Shown here: positions 1 to 11,300 of the stretch, one piece after another
Numbering within the stretch: the first letter of the stretch is position 1
How the letters are laid out: the number at the start of each line of letters is the position of its first letter
Assembly: GCA_030789695.1 (NCBI GenBank)
Contig: CM061138.1
Span: forward strand, 184,675,051-184,739,050
Direction of reading: 5' to 3'
Length of the DNA stretch: 64,000 bases
DNA from: Scilla litardierei
Lineage: Eukaryota; Streptophyta; Magnoliopsida; Asparagales; Asparagaceae
Program-made: the position numbers and the translations under genes
Notes under the pieces: model-generated
What the model was told of the DNA's origin: nothing
Databases searched by the model: none
What the model saw: the letters and a program-made list of their open reading frames with translations, nothing else

Positions 1-698
1 AGTAAACTTACGGTTTTAGGGCAAGGAAGATTTTGAAGGAGAAGAAGGCACCAAACCCTAGATCCAAGAAGATGAACAGCGATCGAAGCCTAGGGTGGAG
101 TTGGTGACCTTGAATCAAGCTCTTGGCTTGAGTGGCTCACAATCAATGAGAATCTCTCTTGATTCAACTTGGCGAACCGTCTTCAAAGATTCAATCCGAA
201 TCTCTTGACTTCAATAATGCTCCTAGAGCTTCAACGAAGCTTTAGGCACACGATCACGTGCTTTGAGAAGTCTTGAGACGTCGCTTTTGATGTTCATAGA
301 ATTTTGGCGACGATCTCCATAACTGCGCTCACAAAGAGTTAGTTCACTATATTTATGTTTGTTCATCATAAAAACCAAATCCGGGGAATCAATACTCAAC
401 ATTCTCCCCCTTTTTGGTGATGACAAACAAACATAAATAATAATCAATAATAATGATTCAAATGAAATTTACTTACTCCCCCTGCATTGATGACACGTTA
501 ATTCCATATTAAATAATAATCATAAGCATCAAGCAGATGAGGAAAGTATAAAATGCGAATCCAATTTTTGAAATATCGGATTTGAAATCCATTTTTATAT
601 CTTAACTCCCCCTGAATCTAACATTTCAAATTAGATTCACGGTAAATTACTTTAAATTATCATTTAGTACATCGTCATTAATAATTCTCTCCCCCTTT
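1..698 (-). mobile_element. 3' end of a Sirevirus-like LTR retrotransposon (partial LTR plus multiple polypurine tracts)
   Basis: On the minus strand this stretch reads as the 3' non-coding end of an LTR element. Purine-rich AGGGGGAG tracts occur four times (near 688-698, 604-613, 475-484 and 402-416). After the last one a TGTTGAG start, at 401 on the minus strand, would open a 3' LTR that runs off the left edge. Repeated polypurine tracts upstream of the 3' LTR are a known feature of Sireviruses, and the copia element at 22859-34808 shows the same pattern near 24034-24090. I could not find the matching 5' LTR, so the boundaries are uncertain. Confidence 0.4.
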
Positions 699-1303
699 GG
701 CATTAGCAAAAAGAGTGGGAGGAGATCAACGACAACAACAATGGCTAAGAATAAAGGCACGGGAGTCGAAGAATACGACCACGGTCCAAATGACACCAAA
801 GGAAAATCACGCAGAAAATCAAAGCGTGCCAATGAGACCATAGTCGAAAATCGAAAAATGAAATCATCAAAACTCAAATCAATTTCACATATTGAGTTAT
901 GGAACATACTCTCCAATATCAACATTTTTAGTGAATTTAGTGCATGGAAAACAATTCTATGTTTTCATAGAAAGAATTCTATTTAATCAAAAATAATCGT
1001 CGAGCGACGAAATCAACATCAGAGACAAAAATATGATGTGCATACTGAGGTAAATGGCAACACGATGTATATATATAACATGATACATCCAAAAGTATAC
1101 ATCCGCCAATACAAAAATAAACGATCATCAGATCGGAGCACATCATACATCGGAGTATCACAAAACATGTATACATCAAAATACATTATAAAACATACAA
1201 AAAATCCATCCAAAAAGACATCACCACCGAACTATCCTACCCCACTCTCTCACGACAAAGTAGATCATCCAATGTGCACATGGGAGAGTCCTCCAACGCA
1301 AGC

Positions 1304-2464
1304 TCAAGAGGCGGAGGGAGGATCAGCAGCAGCAGGAGGATCTGCAAAAGGGGTGGTAGTCTCGGGAACGACAGGAGTGTCAACTGAAGGGAGAGTGGCA
1401 ATAGGAGTGGTCTCGGGAGCACCAGCAGACAAATTATCCACCGAAGGAATGGTGGCAGTATGTGTGCTCTCGGGAGCACCAGCAGAAGTAGCAGCACCAG
1501 ATGTACCCTCGGGGGCACGAGCAGAAGAACCAACAAGCTCCTGGAGATCAGCCTCATCCATTTCCTCCTCGTCAGAAACTGAAGGAGGAACCTCAATGCC
1601 CAAGTGAGAACAGATGCGAGCTAGCATCTCCTCAGAACGAGAAACACGAGACTCCACACGTCTCAGGGAAATTGAGAACTCAGCGAGTGACAGAGTATGA
1701 GGAGGAGGGGCAGCAGCAGCTGAAGTAGAGGGGGTAGTCCTCTGAACGTGACGAAGTGCCACAAGAGACTTCTTGACGGCAGTCGCATTCAGGGGAGGAC
1801 CCAAAGGACGCTGGTCATCGGGAGGGAGAGGGACGTCGAAGTGACGTAAAACGAGAGTCAATAGGCAAGGATATGGAATGTGAGCAGACTTGGTGGATTT
1901 CTTTATGCACTCGAAGGAATCCATCTTGTCAAGAATAATCCGGGCCCAATTAATCTCGCTTCCCATGAAAAGAGCGTAGATAAGCTTGAGAAATTGTTGG
2001 GATGGCAAGCTAGAGGAGCCGTACTTTGGAAGGAGGCACGACTTCAGGATAAGATTCAAGACCCAAGCATTCGGCTTAAACGATTTCGAAGGGACGCCAA
2101 TCATGGCGGGAGGGATGACGTGGAACATCTTAGAGAGCATCGACTGGTCAAGATCGTGGATATCATCCACGGAGATATCAGCAGGTAGCAGGCCAGAGGA
2201 TGAGACACCGATCAACTGCCCTAAGATCTCTGCCGTGAGGACAATAGGTGTCCCCAAGATAGTGGTCTCAATGCAGTGGGTGTCGTCATACTCACCACGT
2301 ACTCGATTGGCATAGAATAATTTGACGAGTCGTGGGTACGGGTGAGGGTTCGCCTTGGGATCATGGCGAAGGGGTCGCCCGCTAGTTGGAGGAGGTCGCT
2401 CGTTTGTTGGTGAAGGTTGCTGCAGGTCGCACGTTCGCTGGCAGCTGAGGCGAGCTATCTGCAA
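1304..2464 (-). CDS. putative plant retrotransposon-encoded protein (386 codons, PF20167-like)
   Basis: An uninterrupted minus-strand frame of 386 codons. Residues about 45-215 carry the motif family 'LFYANRVRGEYDDTHC...ILGTPI', which I recognise from proteins annotated as putative plant transposon proteins in non-autonomous LTR elements. The C-terminal third is low-complexity (Ala/Pro/Ser/Thr, an acidic EEEMDEAD stretch and repeated SAGAPE-type units), as in other structural proteins of such elements. A coiled-coil-like segment (SLRRVESRVSRSEEML) lies near residue 270. The frame sits upstream of the multiple polypurine tracts at 402-698, and a TATA-like box at 2725-2734 lies about 260 bp upstream. 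It is not a host gene by any sign I see. Its molecular role is unknown; a gag-like structural role is inference. The start is the first ATG of the frame and could be later. Confidence 0.6.
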   Translation of the reverse strand: MQIARLSCQRTCDLQQPSPTNERPPPTSGRPLRHDPKANPHPYPRLVKLFYANRVRGEYDDTHCIETTILGTPIVLTAEILGQLIGVSSSGLLPADISVDDIHDLDQSMLSKMFHVIPPAMIGVPSKSFKPNAWVLNLILKSCLLPKYGSSSLPSQQFLKLIYALFMGSEINWARIILDKMDSFECIKKSTKSAHIPYPCLLTLVLRHFDVPLPPDDQRPLGPPLNATAVKKSLVALRHVQRTTPSTSAAAAPPPHTLSLAEFSISLRRVESRVSRSEEMLARICSHLGIEVPPSVSDEEEMDEADLQELVGSSARAPEGTSGAATSAGAPESTHTATIPSVDNLSAGAPETTPIATLPSVDTPVVPETTTPFADPPAAADPPSAS

Positions 2465-2724
2465 GGTGAGCGACTCGTCGAAAAGGCTGGGCGGGCTGTC
2501 CGCCCATAGCCCCTCCGATGCTTAAGTTAGTTGATGACTGTTTGGAGAATGTCGGACACGCAGTGCGATCTTAGAGGTAGATCGGTGCTTGTGTGGCGAA
2601 CTGGTGTGGAAGGCGCGAATATGTGGAGGATATTCGACCTTGAATATAAGTGGATGTGTTAGGGTTTCTTACAGATTAGCCACAAACCAACCCACCAACC
2701 TCCTTCTCGTTGGAGGAGAGTGGG

Positions 2725-2734
2725 TATTTATATA
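2725..2734 (-). promoter_or_regulatory. TATA-like box upstream of the 386-codon frame
   Basis: Reads TATATAAATA on the minus strand, about 260 bp upstream of the ATG at 2464. The position fits a promoter inside a 5' LTR. No experimental support, and the LTR borders were not found. Confidence 0.35.
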
Positions 2735-4774
2735 AGGCCCAGAGGCGGTTGCTTGCCATCCTATCAGCTGTCAAATCAACCCAGATGGCACTCGAGCGGT
2801 GAAGCGATAAGGTGGCGAGCAGTGTCAGAGATATTTTCCGCATTGATGGTGTCAAGTGGTGTCAGGTGCATCAGGCTATCAGAGCCGTAAATGTCAGGCG
2901 CACTTTCGACAGGCTGTCAGGCGGCGAAGCGGCCAGTCGTGCTTTTTGTCAGACTTTGTTTGTAGTGAGACTAGTGGTGATGTTAGTGGCGGTTTGCCTC
3001 CTTCCTTGGACGGACTGTTTCGAGGCGGAGAGGTAGGCGAGCTGCCTCTGGGGAGAGCTACTCTGCGGCGAGCTAGCGTAGACCGTGCGCGATCAGCCAG
3101 AGGAATCTTCTCTTTGGTTCGGATGACGAGCTTGTCGTTGTGCTTGGGTGAGCTTCTCTAAGGCTCGGCGAGCTTCTCATCAGAGCTAGTTCTCACTATG
3201 GAGATTCAGGTGGCCGTTTATCCGAGCGAGCTTGGCGGTCCGCAAGGGCGCACTGCTCTGAGCCTCGGCGAGCTCTTCTTAGCCTTGGCGAATTAGTCCT
3301 TACTGATGAGGATTGTTGATGGGTTATTTGAGTGGGCCTTTATCAACTAGGCCGGCTCTTAGGGCGTAACAACTCCATAGAAGGTAGACAAACTCTTTAT
3401 CTATAACAATTCCTTATAATTTCCAATTATGACTCTTTCTCCTAATACCTTTATGACTTTGACTGTCGCGAACAAATCAAAAAATATTAGTCAAGTCCAT
3501 TCCCGTACATTTCTTATTCAATTAGAGAAAAGTATTCATACACTTGACCAATACCAACAAGGTTTTATGTGTTTGTTTACTAAATCCATCTCATGGTAAC
3601 AAAAGTGCATTTAGACGTAACGATAATGGCTTGATCAATGCTAACAAACATATCAATGCTAAATAAGTACTCTACACTTTTGGAATGATGGAAGGCTACA
3701 TATAATTCTTAAAAAAAATTTAAACATAATGGAACTGATATAATTAGAAAAAAGACTAAGTCATGAAGATTACAACTAGATTAAAAATTTACGCTAATAA
3801 ATTGGTCACGCCAGCATTAAAATGAAATGGAGGTAATCTGTGCTTGAATCACTAAGTCATGCTTTTAATTATGTAACCTATCAAAATACGACTTTCTAAG
3901 CTACCCATATGAAAAGTAAAATTAAATTCCAATGCTCTAAACAAGACTATTATGATTTCTCGTCTACTAGTTAATCAAGTTAATTGAGTTTTAAATTTAA
4001 CTATTTAAAAAGCAAGTCACATTATAATTTTATTAATAATTATTTGGATCACGAGATACACTGATATGTTAGAATCCCTATACTTATTATACACACATAA
4101 TCTAATTATAGGCATAAAAGTAACAATTTAAATATTATATGCAAGCATGTTATCATATAATAATAATAATGCATTAGTTGAGCATAAGTTCAACTAGAAC
4201 ATTTTCAAGAGGCATCATAATTTTCGAATCCCGATGAAGTAAAAAATTCCGGCGAGGTCCGAGTAAGCGGACTCACAGGGCCCCATTATTAGACGTGAAA
4301 ATGCATTCGGACCTATCAGGGGCTTATGGAAACTACATGAAATAAAAAATACCAGGACATGTAAACACCTTTTACTATAAAAAAAATTAGCATTTCTTTT
4401 GCCAAAAAAATGATACACATTTACCCCCCTGAAAATATGGCAATGATACAGATTTACTCTCCTGAAAAAAATGGGCAAAACAATTACGTTATAGTCATAT
4501 GTTACATCAAAAACATACAACATAGTTTTGCCTGAGCATATCCAATTTTGCGCAGGAAGGCAGCGTTTTCTTGAGCACGGCCTGGAGCCTGGATTTTCAG
4601 CAAGCAACCATTTTCAAGAGGCCGCCAACATTCTCGTTCCTACAAACTTAGGAGTACCATCAACAACAATAATACTATAGCATATTTAGATTACCACCTG
4701 ATTATGTTAATGTTAAAAAATATAACCCCACGACAGATGCAAAAGATACATGGATCCCATGCTTAAAAGGATGC
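2735..4774. other. intergenic stretch, no gene recognised
   Basis: 2735-3400 is GC-richer than its surroundings, with repeated 'ggcgag' words, and probably belongs to the element on its left. 3400-4774 is AT-rich. Open frames here, such as one of 130 codons at 4215-4607, resemble no family I know. It lies downstream of the HAC gene's 3' end. Confidence 0.4.
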
Positions 4775-5251
4775 CTGCTTATTTTATCTTATATAACCAG
4801 AATCACATTCTACAAAAGAATGGACAGCATATAACACACACGGCCCGGACAAGTCCTTCCCTCGTTGCCCAACGAATCCAAAAGGAGATAAACCCACCCT
4901 AATTTTCAGCCTGAAATGGACAGGACACTGTCGCCTATAGTACAACCGTGCCACCTCCAGTACAAGAGCCACCAAAATAAAATAAACATGGCAAACTGAA
5001 TACATGAAAAATGAAAGAATCACCACCATACCACCATATGACGTCAAAGAAACCCTGACGAATCTGATTTGTGGGCCGGGTCGGAGAAAGTAGCTGCAAC
5101 TCGCTCCAAATATCTCGCCTAGAAGCATATGGAAGTGGCATCAACTTTCTTAAATCCGCTAACCCTAAAATGCTTCTCCATTACGCAGGGCAATTTTATG
5201 AGGCAGCCTACTTCCTGTATGTGTAACCTATAAAAGCATTGAATATACAAA
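4775..5251 (-). other. probable 3' UTR of the HAC1-like gene
   Basis: Sequence directly downstream of the stop codon. It is less AT-rich than the surrounding DNA, and an AAATAA-like signal occurs near 4780 on the minus strand. A pyrimidine-rich stretch ending in AG near 5227 could be a 3'-UTR intron acceptor. The end point is an estimate; transcript data would settle it. Confidence 0.35.
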
Positions 5252-5366
5252 TTAGTCAGTACCCCCTGCAACTTCTGCAGCTCGCTGTCTCATCATCTCC
5301 ATCACTGCAGCTCTGCGTCTCGAATCAGATTGCTGTTGCAACCTTTTCAAATGTTCCTTCAGATCC
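5252..5366 (-). CDS. HAC1: HAC1-like, last coding exon: C-terminal helix and stop
   Basis: [20 protein letters not shown] to AEVAGGTD and a TGA stop. The tail is conserved in plant HAC proteins. Confidence 0.95.
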
Positions 5367-8300
5367 CTGGTTAGGAAAACATTACTTGGGAATGTAATCT
5401 CAGCAAGATCTATTGATATACAGCAGAGATTAACGAAAATAAAAATAAATCGTGAATACGTCATTTAACTCACTTGCACCGTGGCACGTGACATTCTGAT
5501 TCCTTGCATGCTCGAGCATGAAGTTGAAGGAGATACCACATTTTCTTGCACAGGAGGCAACCTCCAGAAGCACGTGTCTTGCAATGTATCCCATGGCGGA
5601 AAAGACCTTTAACTTTCCGACAATTAGGGTACTGGCAGTGTGGAAATCGACATTGAGAAGCATGCACCAGTAGATCAAGCATTTTTCTTAGCTGCATCAC
5701 ACCAATAACTGAATGAGACCACAACCACAGGCACATCAAGAACCAGCATGATCCCACTAACTTCGAGAGAGCTGGATGATATTCATTCAAGATCAGCCTA
5801 GTCTAATTGACTGCAATAGTATATCACTTGGCATTTTGTGTATGAAAGAACCAACAAGACTAAAAACAGTATAACATCATAAAATAAATTGTATCTATGA
5901 ACAATGTGCAAAATACCCTTCATTTATCTTTGCATAATAAAGGGGTGTTTCTGTGAGACATGGACCCGACATTCATTTCTCCAACGTGAGAGTGTCAGGA
6001 TAGGCATTTGTCTCTTGCAAGGGGTAGAAGATACTTCTTGATAGTCAGAAGTGGGCTGCATGTAATATAATTCATCATCTCTACCTTAGGTCATTCGTTC
6101 TATCTAATCATAAATTTCAAACCAGAATCAAAATAAAGATGGTTATAGAATAAGAGTAACTGAAAATAATTAAACCTATGATCTAAGCAGATAAGATGGT
6201 TAGCATTCCAGAAGTGCAGAGCAAACATTCAATACTATGCTTTATTTGATTAAAATTGGCCAAATAAATTAACGCAAGACAAGACTAGATCTAGATTTCA
6301 GGCTCTAGATATATGGTTTTAAGGTTCTGGGGAATCAAAGAAGAGAATGAATACTAGTATTTAGGGATAGAACTTAGGAATTTAATAACAGAGTTCATAC
6401 TTCACTCCCAGATACCTCATGCACCCACTCTCAACTAACGAGAAAAGAGGTATTAAGAAAAATACAGTTCCTCACGAACCAATCTAAATTTCTCTCAAAA
6501 TAATAATTTCCAATTCACTGTCGGAAAAAGTTGCAGTACACCCTTAATTAAAGGCAATCCTACATGCACAACACATGCAACTCAAAATCAACTGAAATAA
6601 AAGAACTCCAAAATAAAAGGCACATGTGTAACATGTGAAACTTAAAAATCAAAACAAGCCAACTCTAATTAAAGTCTAGAATCATTTTGAGTCGGATCCC
6701 CATATTTTCCCAAGCTTTAAACATTCGTATCCTAGTCAACCATCATTTACCGATCAAAACTGGTCAATTATCTCCAATGTGATGCAGGTGAAAGACAATA
6801 AGGCAATATTACATGTGAATGGATGTGATCAAGCTCCCCTAAAATTGTCGATTCGGTCTTATCAAGACTAATCATGTGCAGAGCTCGATAACCGGTACAA
6901 TGTGTGTAAAACCTCCTCATATGTTCAACTACGAACCTCTCTAGACAAACCCTTGATCATCTCATCATCCTTAACGGTAATTCCCGATAAATTTCTATTA
7001 AATTCTACAACAGACTTGATTAATTACAATAATTTCGCAAGTCTCAAAATGGACGCCACTCACATGATATGCTGATGCAGAGGGAATGTGCTAAGACCGT
7101 GATACATACCTAACCCAATGGAACTCGGGATGAGAAGAAATAACTCTATGAACGGCATGTTAGGGACCAACACATTCTTTTGATTAGAAGGGTTAGAAAA
7201 GAGTCATCATAATATTCCTTCCTTCAAAAATAAATGTGTGGTGTATCGTTCAGAATGTGGATCATCTAAAGTGTACAACCATAATCTAACTAATAAGATA
7301 TATGCATCATCGATCGGTAACGCATCACATCAGAAGCGATCTTGGTAACTTAAAAAATAGGCACTGAACAACTTTGAATAACACCTTGAGAATTCTCATT
7401 AACCTATATGATGTATGGCTATGGATGAGATTCAAATGTAAGTCTCATCTCTGAATCTGACTTGGCAACTAAATTTATATAAAAAACATCTGTCCGTCAT
7501 CAACACCCTGAAAGACATATCCAATCTTAACATAGGTAGAGAAAACATTCATCCTTCTTAACCTTCCTCACTATTAGGAGTGGCAACTAGACACCTAAAA
7601 ATATGCAATCAGGCACTGAACTCTTGTAAACTCTTGTAAACTCTCATCTGTCTAGTATTTAAAGGATGAAACACATCTTAATATCTCATAATCATCAAGA
7701 TTCCAACATGTAAGCTCATATTTGGGACACTAACTAGCAAAACATGTTGGAGCTCCTGTCAGACCAAATACACTAGAGGGGGTAAATAGTGTATATCAGG
7801 ACGAATATTGCAATTTTAAAAGTTAAAAACTGCAATAAGAAATGCTGAAATAAAAATCACAATTCAGAAAAGAATCAAACGCAAAAACATAGATTTATCC
7901 TGATTTGAATCCTCTTGATCCTACGTCCAGTCCCTATGGGACTCCTCGTAGAGATTTTCAATCCACTATAACCCCTTGCTCCCCGCAAGAAAATATACAT
8001 AGATGCCAACACTTTCAGTGTCACAAACTTGTACAATCTCTTTAACAAGAGATGCTGTCACAAAATGTAAAGTAAAGAAACAATATCACATATAGCCTTG
8101 ATGATGTGTGAAGAATCATAAGGTGAGAAGATCATCAAGATTTCTTGATTAAAAGAATGGTAGAAACACTCTTGAAGATGGAATTCCAATGGAGAAAATT
8201 TCAGCAATATGTTCTCTAAGGAAAACCAAAAAATACCTTCTCCTTTAGCAGTGACGGATCCAGGAATTGAATTTAGGGGGGCACAACTTTTTAAGAATGA

Positions 8301-11300
8301 TCAAATATTTAGGAAAGAGATTCACATACATTTCGAAAAAAAAATTAATATTCTATAAGTTAAAGAGATTCGCCCAACGTTTTATATACTATAACTACCT
8401 CGAGAGTACTATCAAAAAAGTACTACATTGAGAATGCCAACCTGTTCGCCTAATAGCAACTGCGAAACCCAAGGGCAGATTGAAAGTTTTGATGAACCAC
8501 CGTTCCTATGCAAAACCAAGGGAAACATACAACCCACATTTTAGGAGAAAAAATTTAAATATCTTTAGATTCTGAAAACACTATCAAGTAATAACTAGCT
8601 AACGACCTTGAGATTCTGAGAACGCCGCCATGTTCTGTTTGACTAATGGCTGATTCAAAACCCAAAGGCAAATTTTTTGATGAACCGCTGTTCAATGTAA
8701 AACCTAGGGGAAAAAATACATAACCGTATTTTAAGGGGGGGAAGTAGTCACTGCAATACAAACCATGTTTTTTGACGAACCCTAATGGTAGATACAAAAT
8801 CCAAGGGCGAACCACCATTCCTTTGCAGAACCTAAGGGGAAAAATACAAACCGTGTATAATTTTGATGCGGTCATGGGATTCGAAATCCAAAGGGCGAAC
8901 CACCGTTCCTTTACAAAACCCAATGGAAAATATGTATAATTTTGAACCATTGTTCCGTCGCAAAACCAAAAGAGAATAAAATAGAAAAAAATGTATAATT
9001 TTGATGCGGTCCTGGGATTCGAACCACATTGCAAGGCGTGGGTTTCGAACAGTTAAGGCGGCAAAAAAATTTGTCAATGATGGAACTAAGAATTGAACCC
9101 AGGTTGGAAACTTCGGACTCAAGCGCACTTAACATCAAACCAAAAGGGCAGATTGAAAGTTTTGATGAATTGCCGTTCCTTTGCAAAACCAAGGAAAAAA
9201 ATACAGCCCGTATTTTAGCAGGAAAAATTTAAATATCTTGAGATTCTGAAAACACTATCAAATAACAATAATAACTAGCTAACGATCTTGAGATTCTGAG
9301 AACGCCGCCATGTTCTGTTTGACTAATGACTGATTCAAAACCTAAGGGCAGATTTTTTGATGAACCGGCGTTCATATGTAAAACCTATGGGGAAAAAATA
9401 CAAACCGTGTTTAAGGGGGGGAAAGTAGTCACTGCAATACAAACCGTGTTTTTTGACGAACCCTAATGGCAGATGCAAAATCCAAGGACGAACCACCGTT
9501 CCTTTGCAAAACCTAAGGGGAAAAAATACAAACCGTGTATAATTTTGATGTGGTCATGAGATTCGAAATCCAAAGGGCGAACCACCGTTCCTTTACAAAA
9601 CCCAATGGGAAAAAATACAAACAGTGTATAATTTTGAACCACTGTTCCGTCGCAAAACAAAAAGGGAATAAAATAGAAACAATGTATAATTTTGATGCGG
9701 TCCTGGGATTCGAACCATATTGCAAGGTGTGGGTTTCGAACCGTTAAGGCGGCAAAAAAATTTTTAGTAATTGCAGGGCCTGGGATTCGAACCCAGGTTG
9801 CGGATGGAGGCTTCACGCAGTTTTATGGTCAAGGCAGCATGGGGGCGGTTCTCTAAGAAAATTATATATACATATTATGTTCTCACGATTTTTAATAGAA
9901 GCCTATGTAAGTGCGATTTCCTGGGGGGCACGTGCCCCCTGGCCCCAAGGTAGGTCTGTCCCTGTCCTTTAGAATGAGAAAGACCGAAATTTTTAGTGTG
10001 TGTGAGAAAAAGTTATTATGAATAGCAGGAGGTCAAGACGTATGTATATGGCTGAAGGGTGCCCCAAATACCTGCCAAAAACATATCAAAACGGTAAGAA
10101 AACGACCAGTTGCAAAAATACCTGAACTGCCATTAGTCGACTAGAAAAAATAATTGGTTGACTAGGCATAGTAAATAGTCAGAAGAATAGCCGTTGTAAC
10201 TAACCTTAGTCGACTATGAGTATCTGTTAGTCGACTAGGACTAAGGAACGGTCAGAAATAGAGCCGTTGTAACTGACTTCTAGTCGACTAAAAAGTCTAT
10301 TAGTTGACTAGGACTAAAATTTAAAAACGTTCAAAAATAGATCCATTGAAAAACTAAATCTTAGTCATCTAGAAAAAGTTAGTTGACTGGGATCAAAAAG
10401 TGAAAGTTACGCAAATGTGTTAGTTGACTGGAAGTTGTCGACTGAAAGTCTACGTTGACAAAATTTACGAAAAAAGACCAGTCGACCAAGAAAAAGTTCT
10501 AGTCGACCAATAAGGTTTAGAACTTAGGAATTTTGTGGGAAACATAGGGTTCTAAGATAGATCATCATCATGAATTTAACAATCTAAGTTTGCAAGAAGT
10601 AAAATTATTGACTTGGGCTGCTTCTTGATTGTAATCCTTCTTGCAAAATGACTTGACATTTGAGTAGATCTTGAACCATGATATTTAGATAGAATGAAGA
10701 ACTGAATAATGTTGTTTGAAATAGCTATCTGCATGAGAAAGTTAGTATGCACAAATATATATGTTTGTATCATCAAAACTTTATGGAAAGAGAATTAAAA
10801 ATTATCATTTTCCAACAAAACGATCATACACATGACATTTAAGCATTGGGTCCCTTTTGATTTTTGCTATTAGGCCCCCTAATTGTAACCTTACCATTTG
10901 TTTCATTAGTGGTAATGATTTCAGGTTTGGTGATGTTCTCAGTCGACCGACTTAAGGCTCCTAGCTTTAAAAGTGATCTTTCCATATTGGATACTTCCAA
11001 GAAACCCTCCAACCCTCCAACTCTTGTCAATATAACTCACCACGTGTAAAATCATTTTATTTTGAAATTCTAGACCTAAATCTAGTAAGCAATTTAGACA
11101 AGATAAATTAATGTCATCCTGAAGGTCAAATCAAATAAGCAAATCGTAAAATTTATCTGTCTATTCTTTTAGTCAAAATTTACTAGTGTAAATTAAGGTC
11201 TAATAGACTAGCTCTATATGAAGGGGGTGCGCTTTTTCTTTGAATATTTACTTTATAGTTCTGCCTATGACTTTATAACATGTCATGGCCTCTCGTCGTT

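Larger units (their letters stand above)
7745..10817 (-). mobile_element. Sirevirus-type LTR (probably solo), interrupted by a hAT-like element
   Basis: Starts TGTTGG and ends CCAACA, flanked by AAACA and AAACG (4 of 5 bases equal). The left part has the 'ttatcctgatttgaatcc...tcctacgtccagtcc' composition typical of plant copia LTR ends. The right part holds an array of TAGTCGACTA-type palindromes (10132-10515). Removing the hAT insertion leaves about 1.35 kb. Confidence 0.55.

Noticed and set aside
741..986. Lys/Arg-rich 81-codon plus-strand frame
   Set aside because: Lies in the polypurine-tract region of a minus-strand retroelement, with no domain and no promoter evidence.
4215..4607. 130-codon minus-strand frame downstream of the HAC gene
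   Set aside because: Composition is Phe/Tyr-rich as expected from AT-rich non-coding DNA, and no homology pattern is recognised.
9690..9830. Possible tRNA gene on the minus strand
   Set aside because: Only the T-arm (GGTTCGAATCC with stem) is convincing; D-arm, anticodon stem and acceptor pairing are not found.
10132..10515. Could the regularly repeated TAGTCGACTA be a CRISPR array?
   Set aside because: Units are 10-bp palindromes with irregular 20-50-bp spacing inside a plant LTR, and there are no cas genes. It is an LTR palindrome array.
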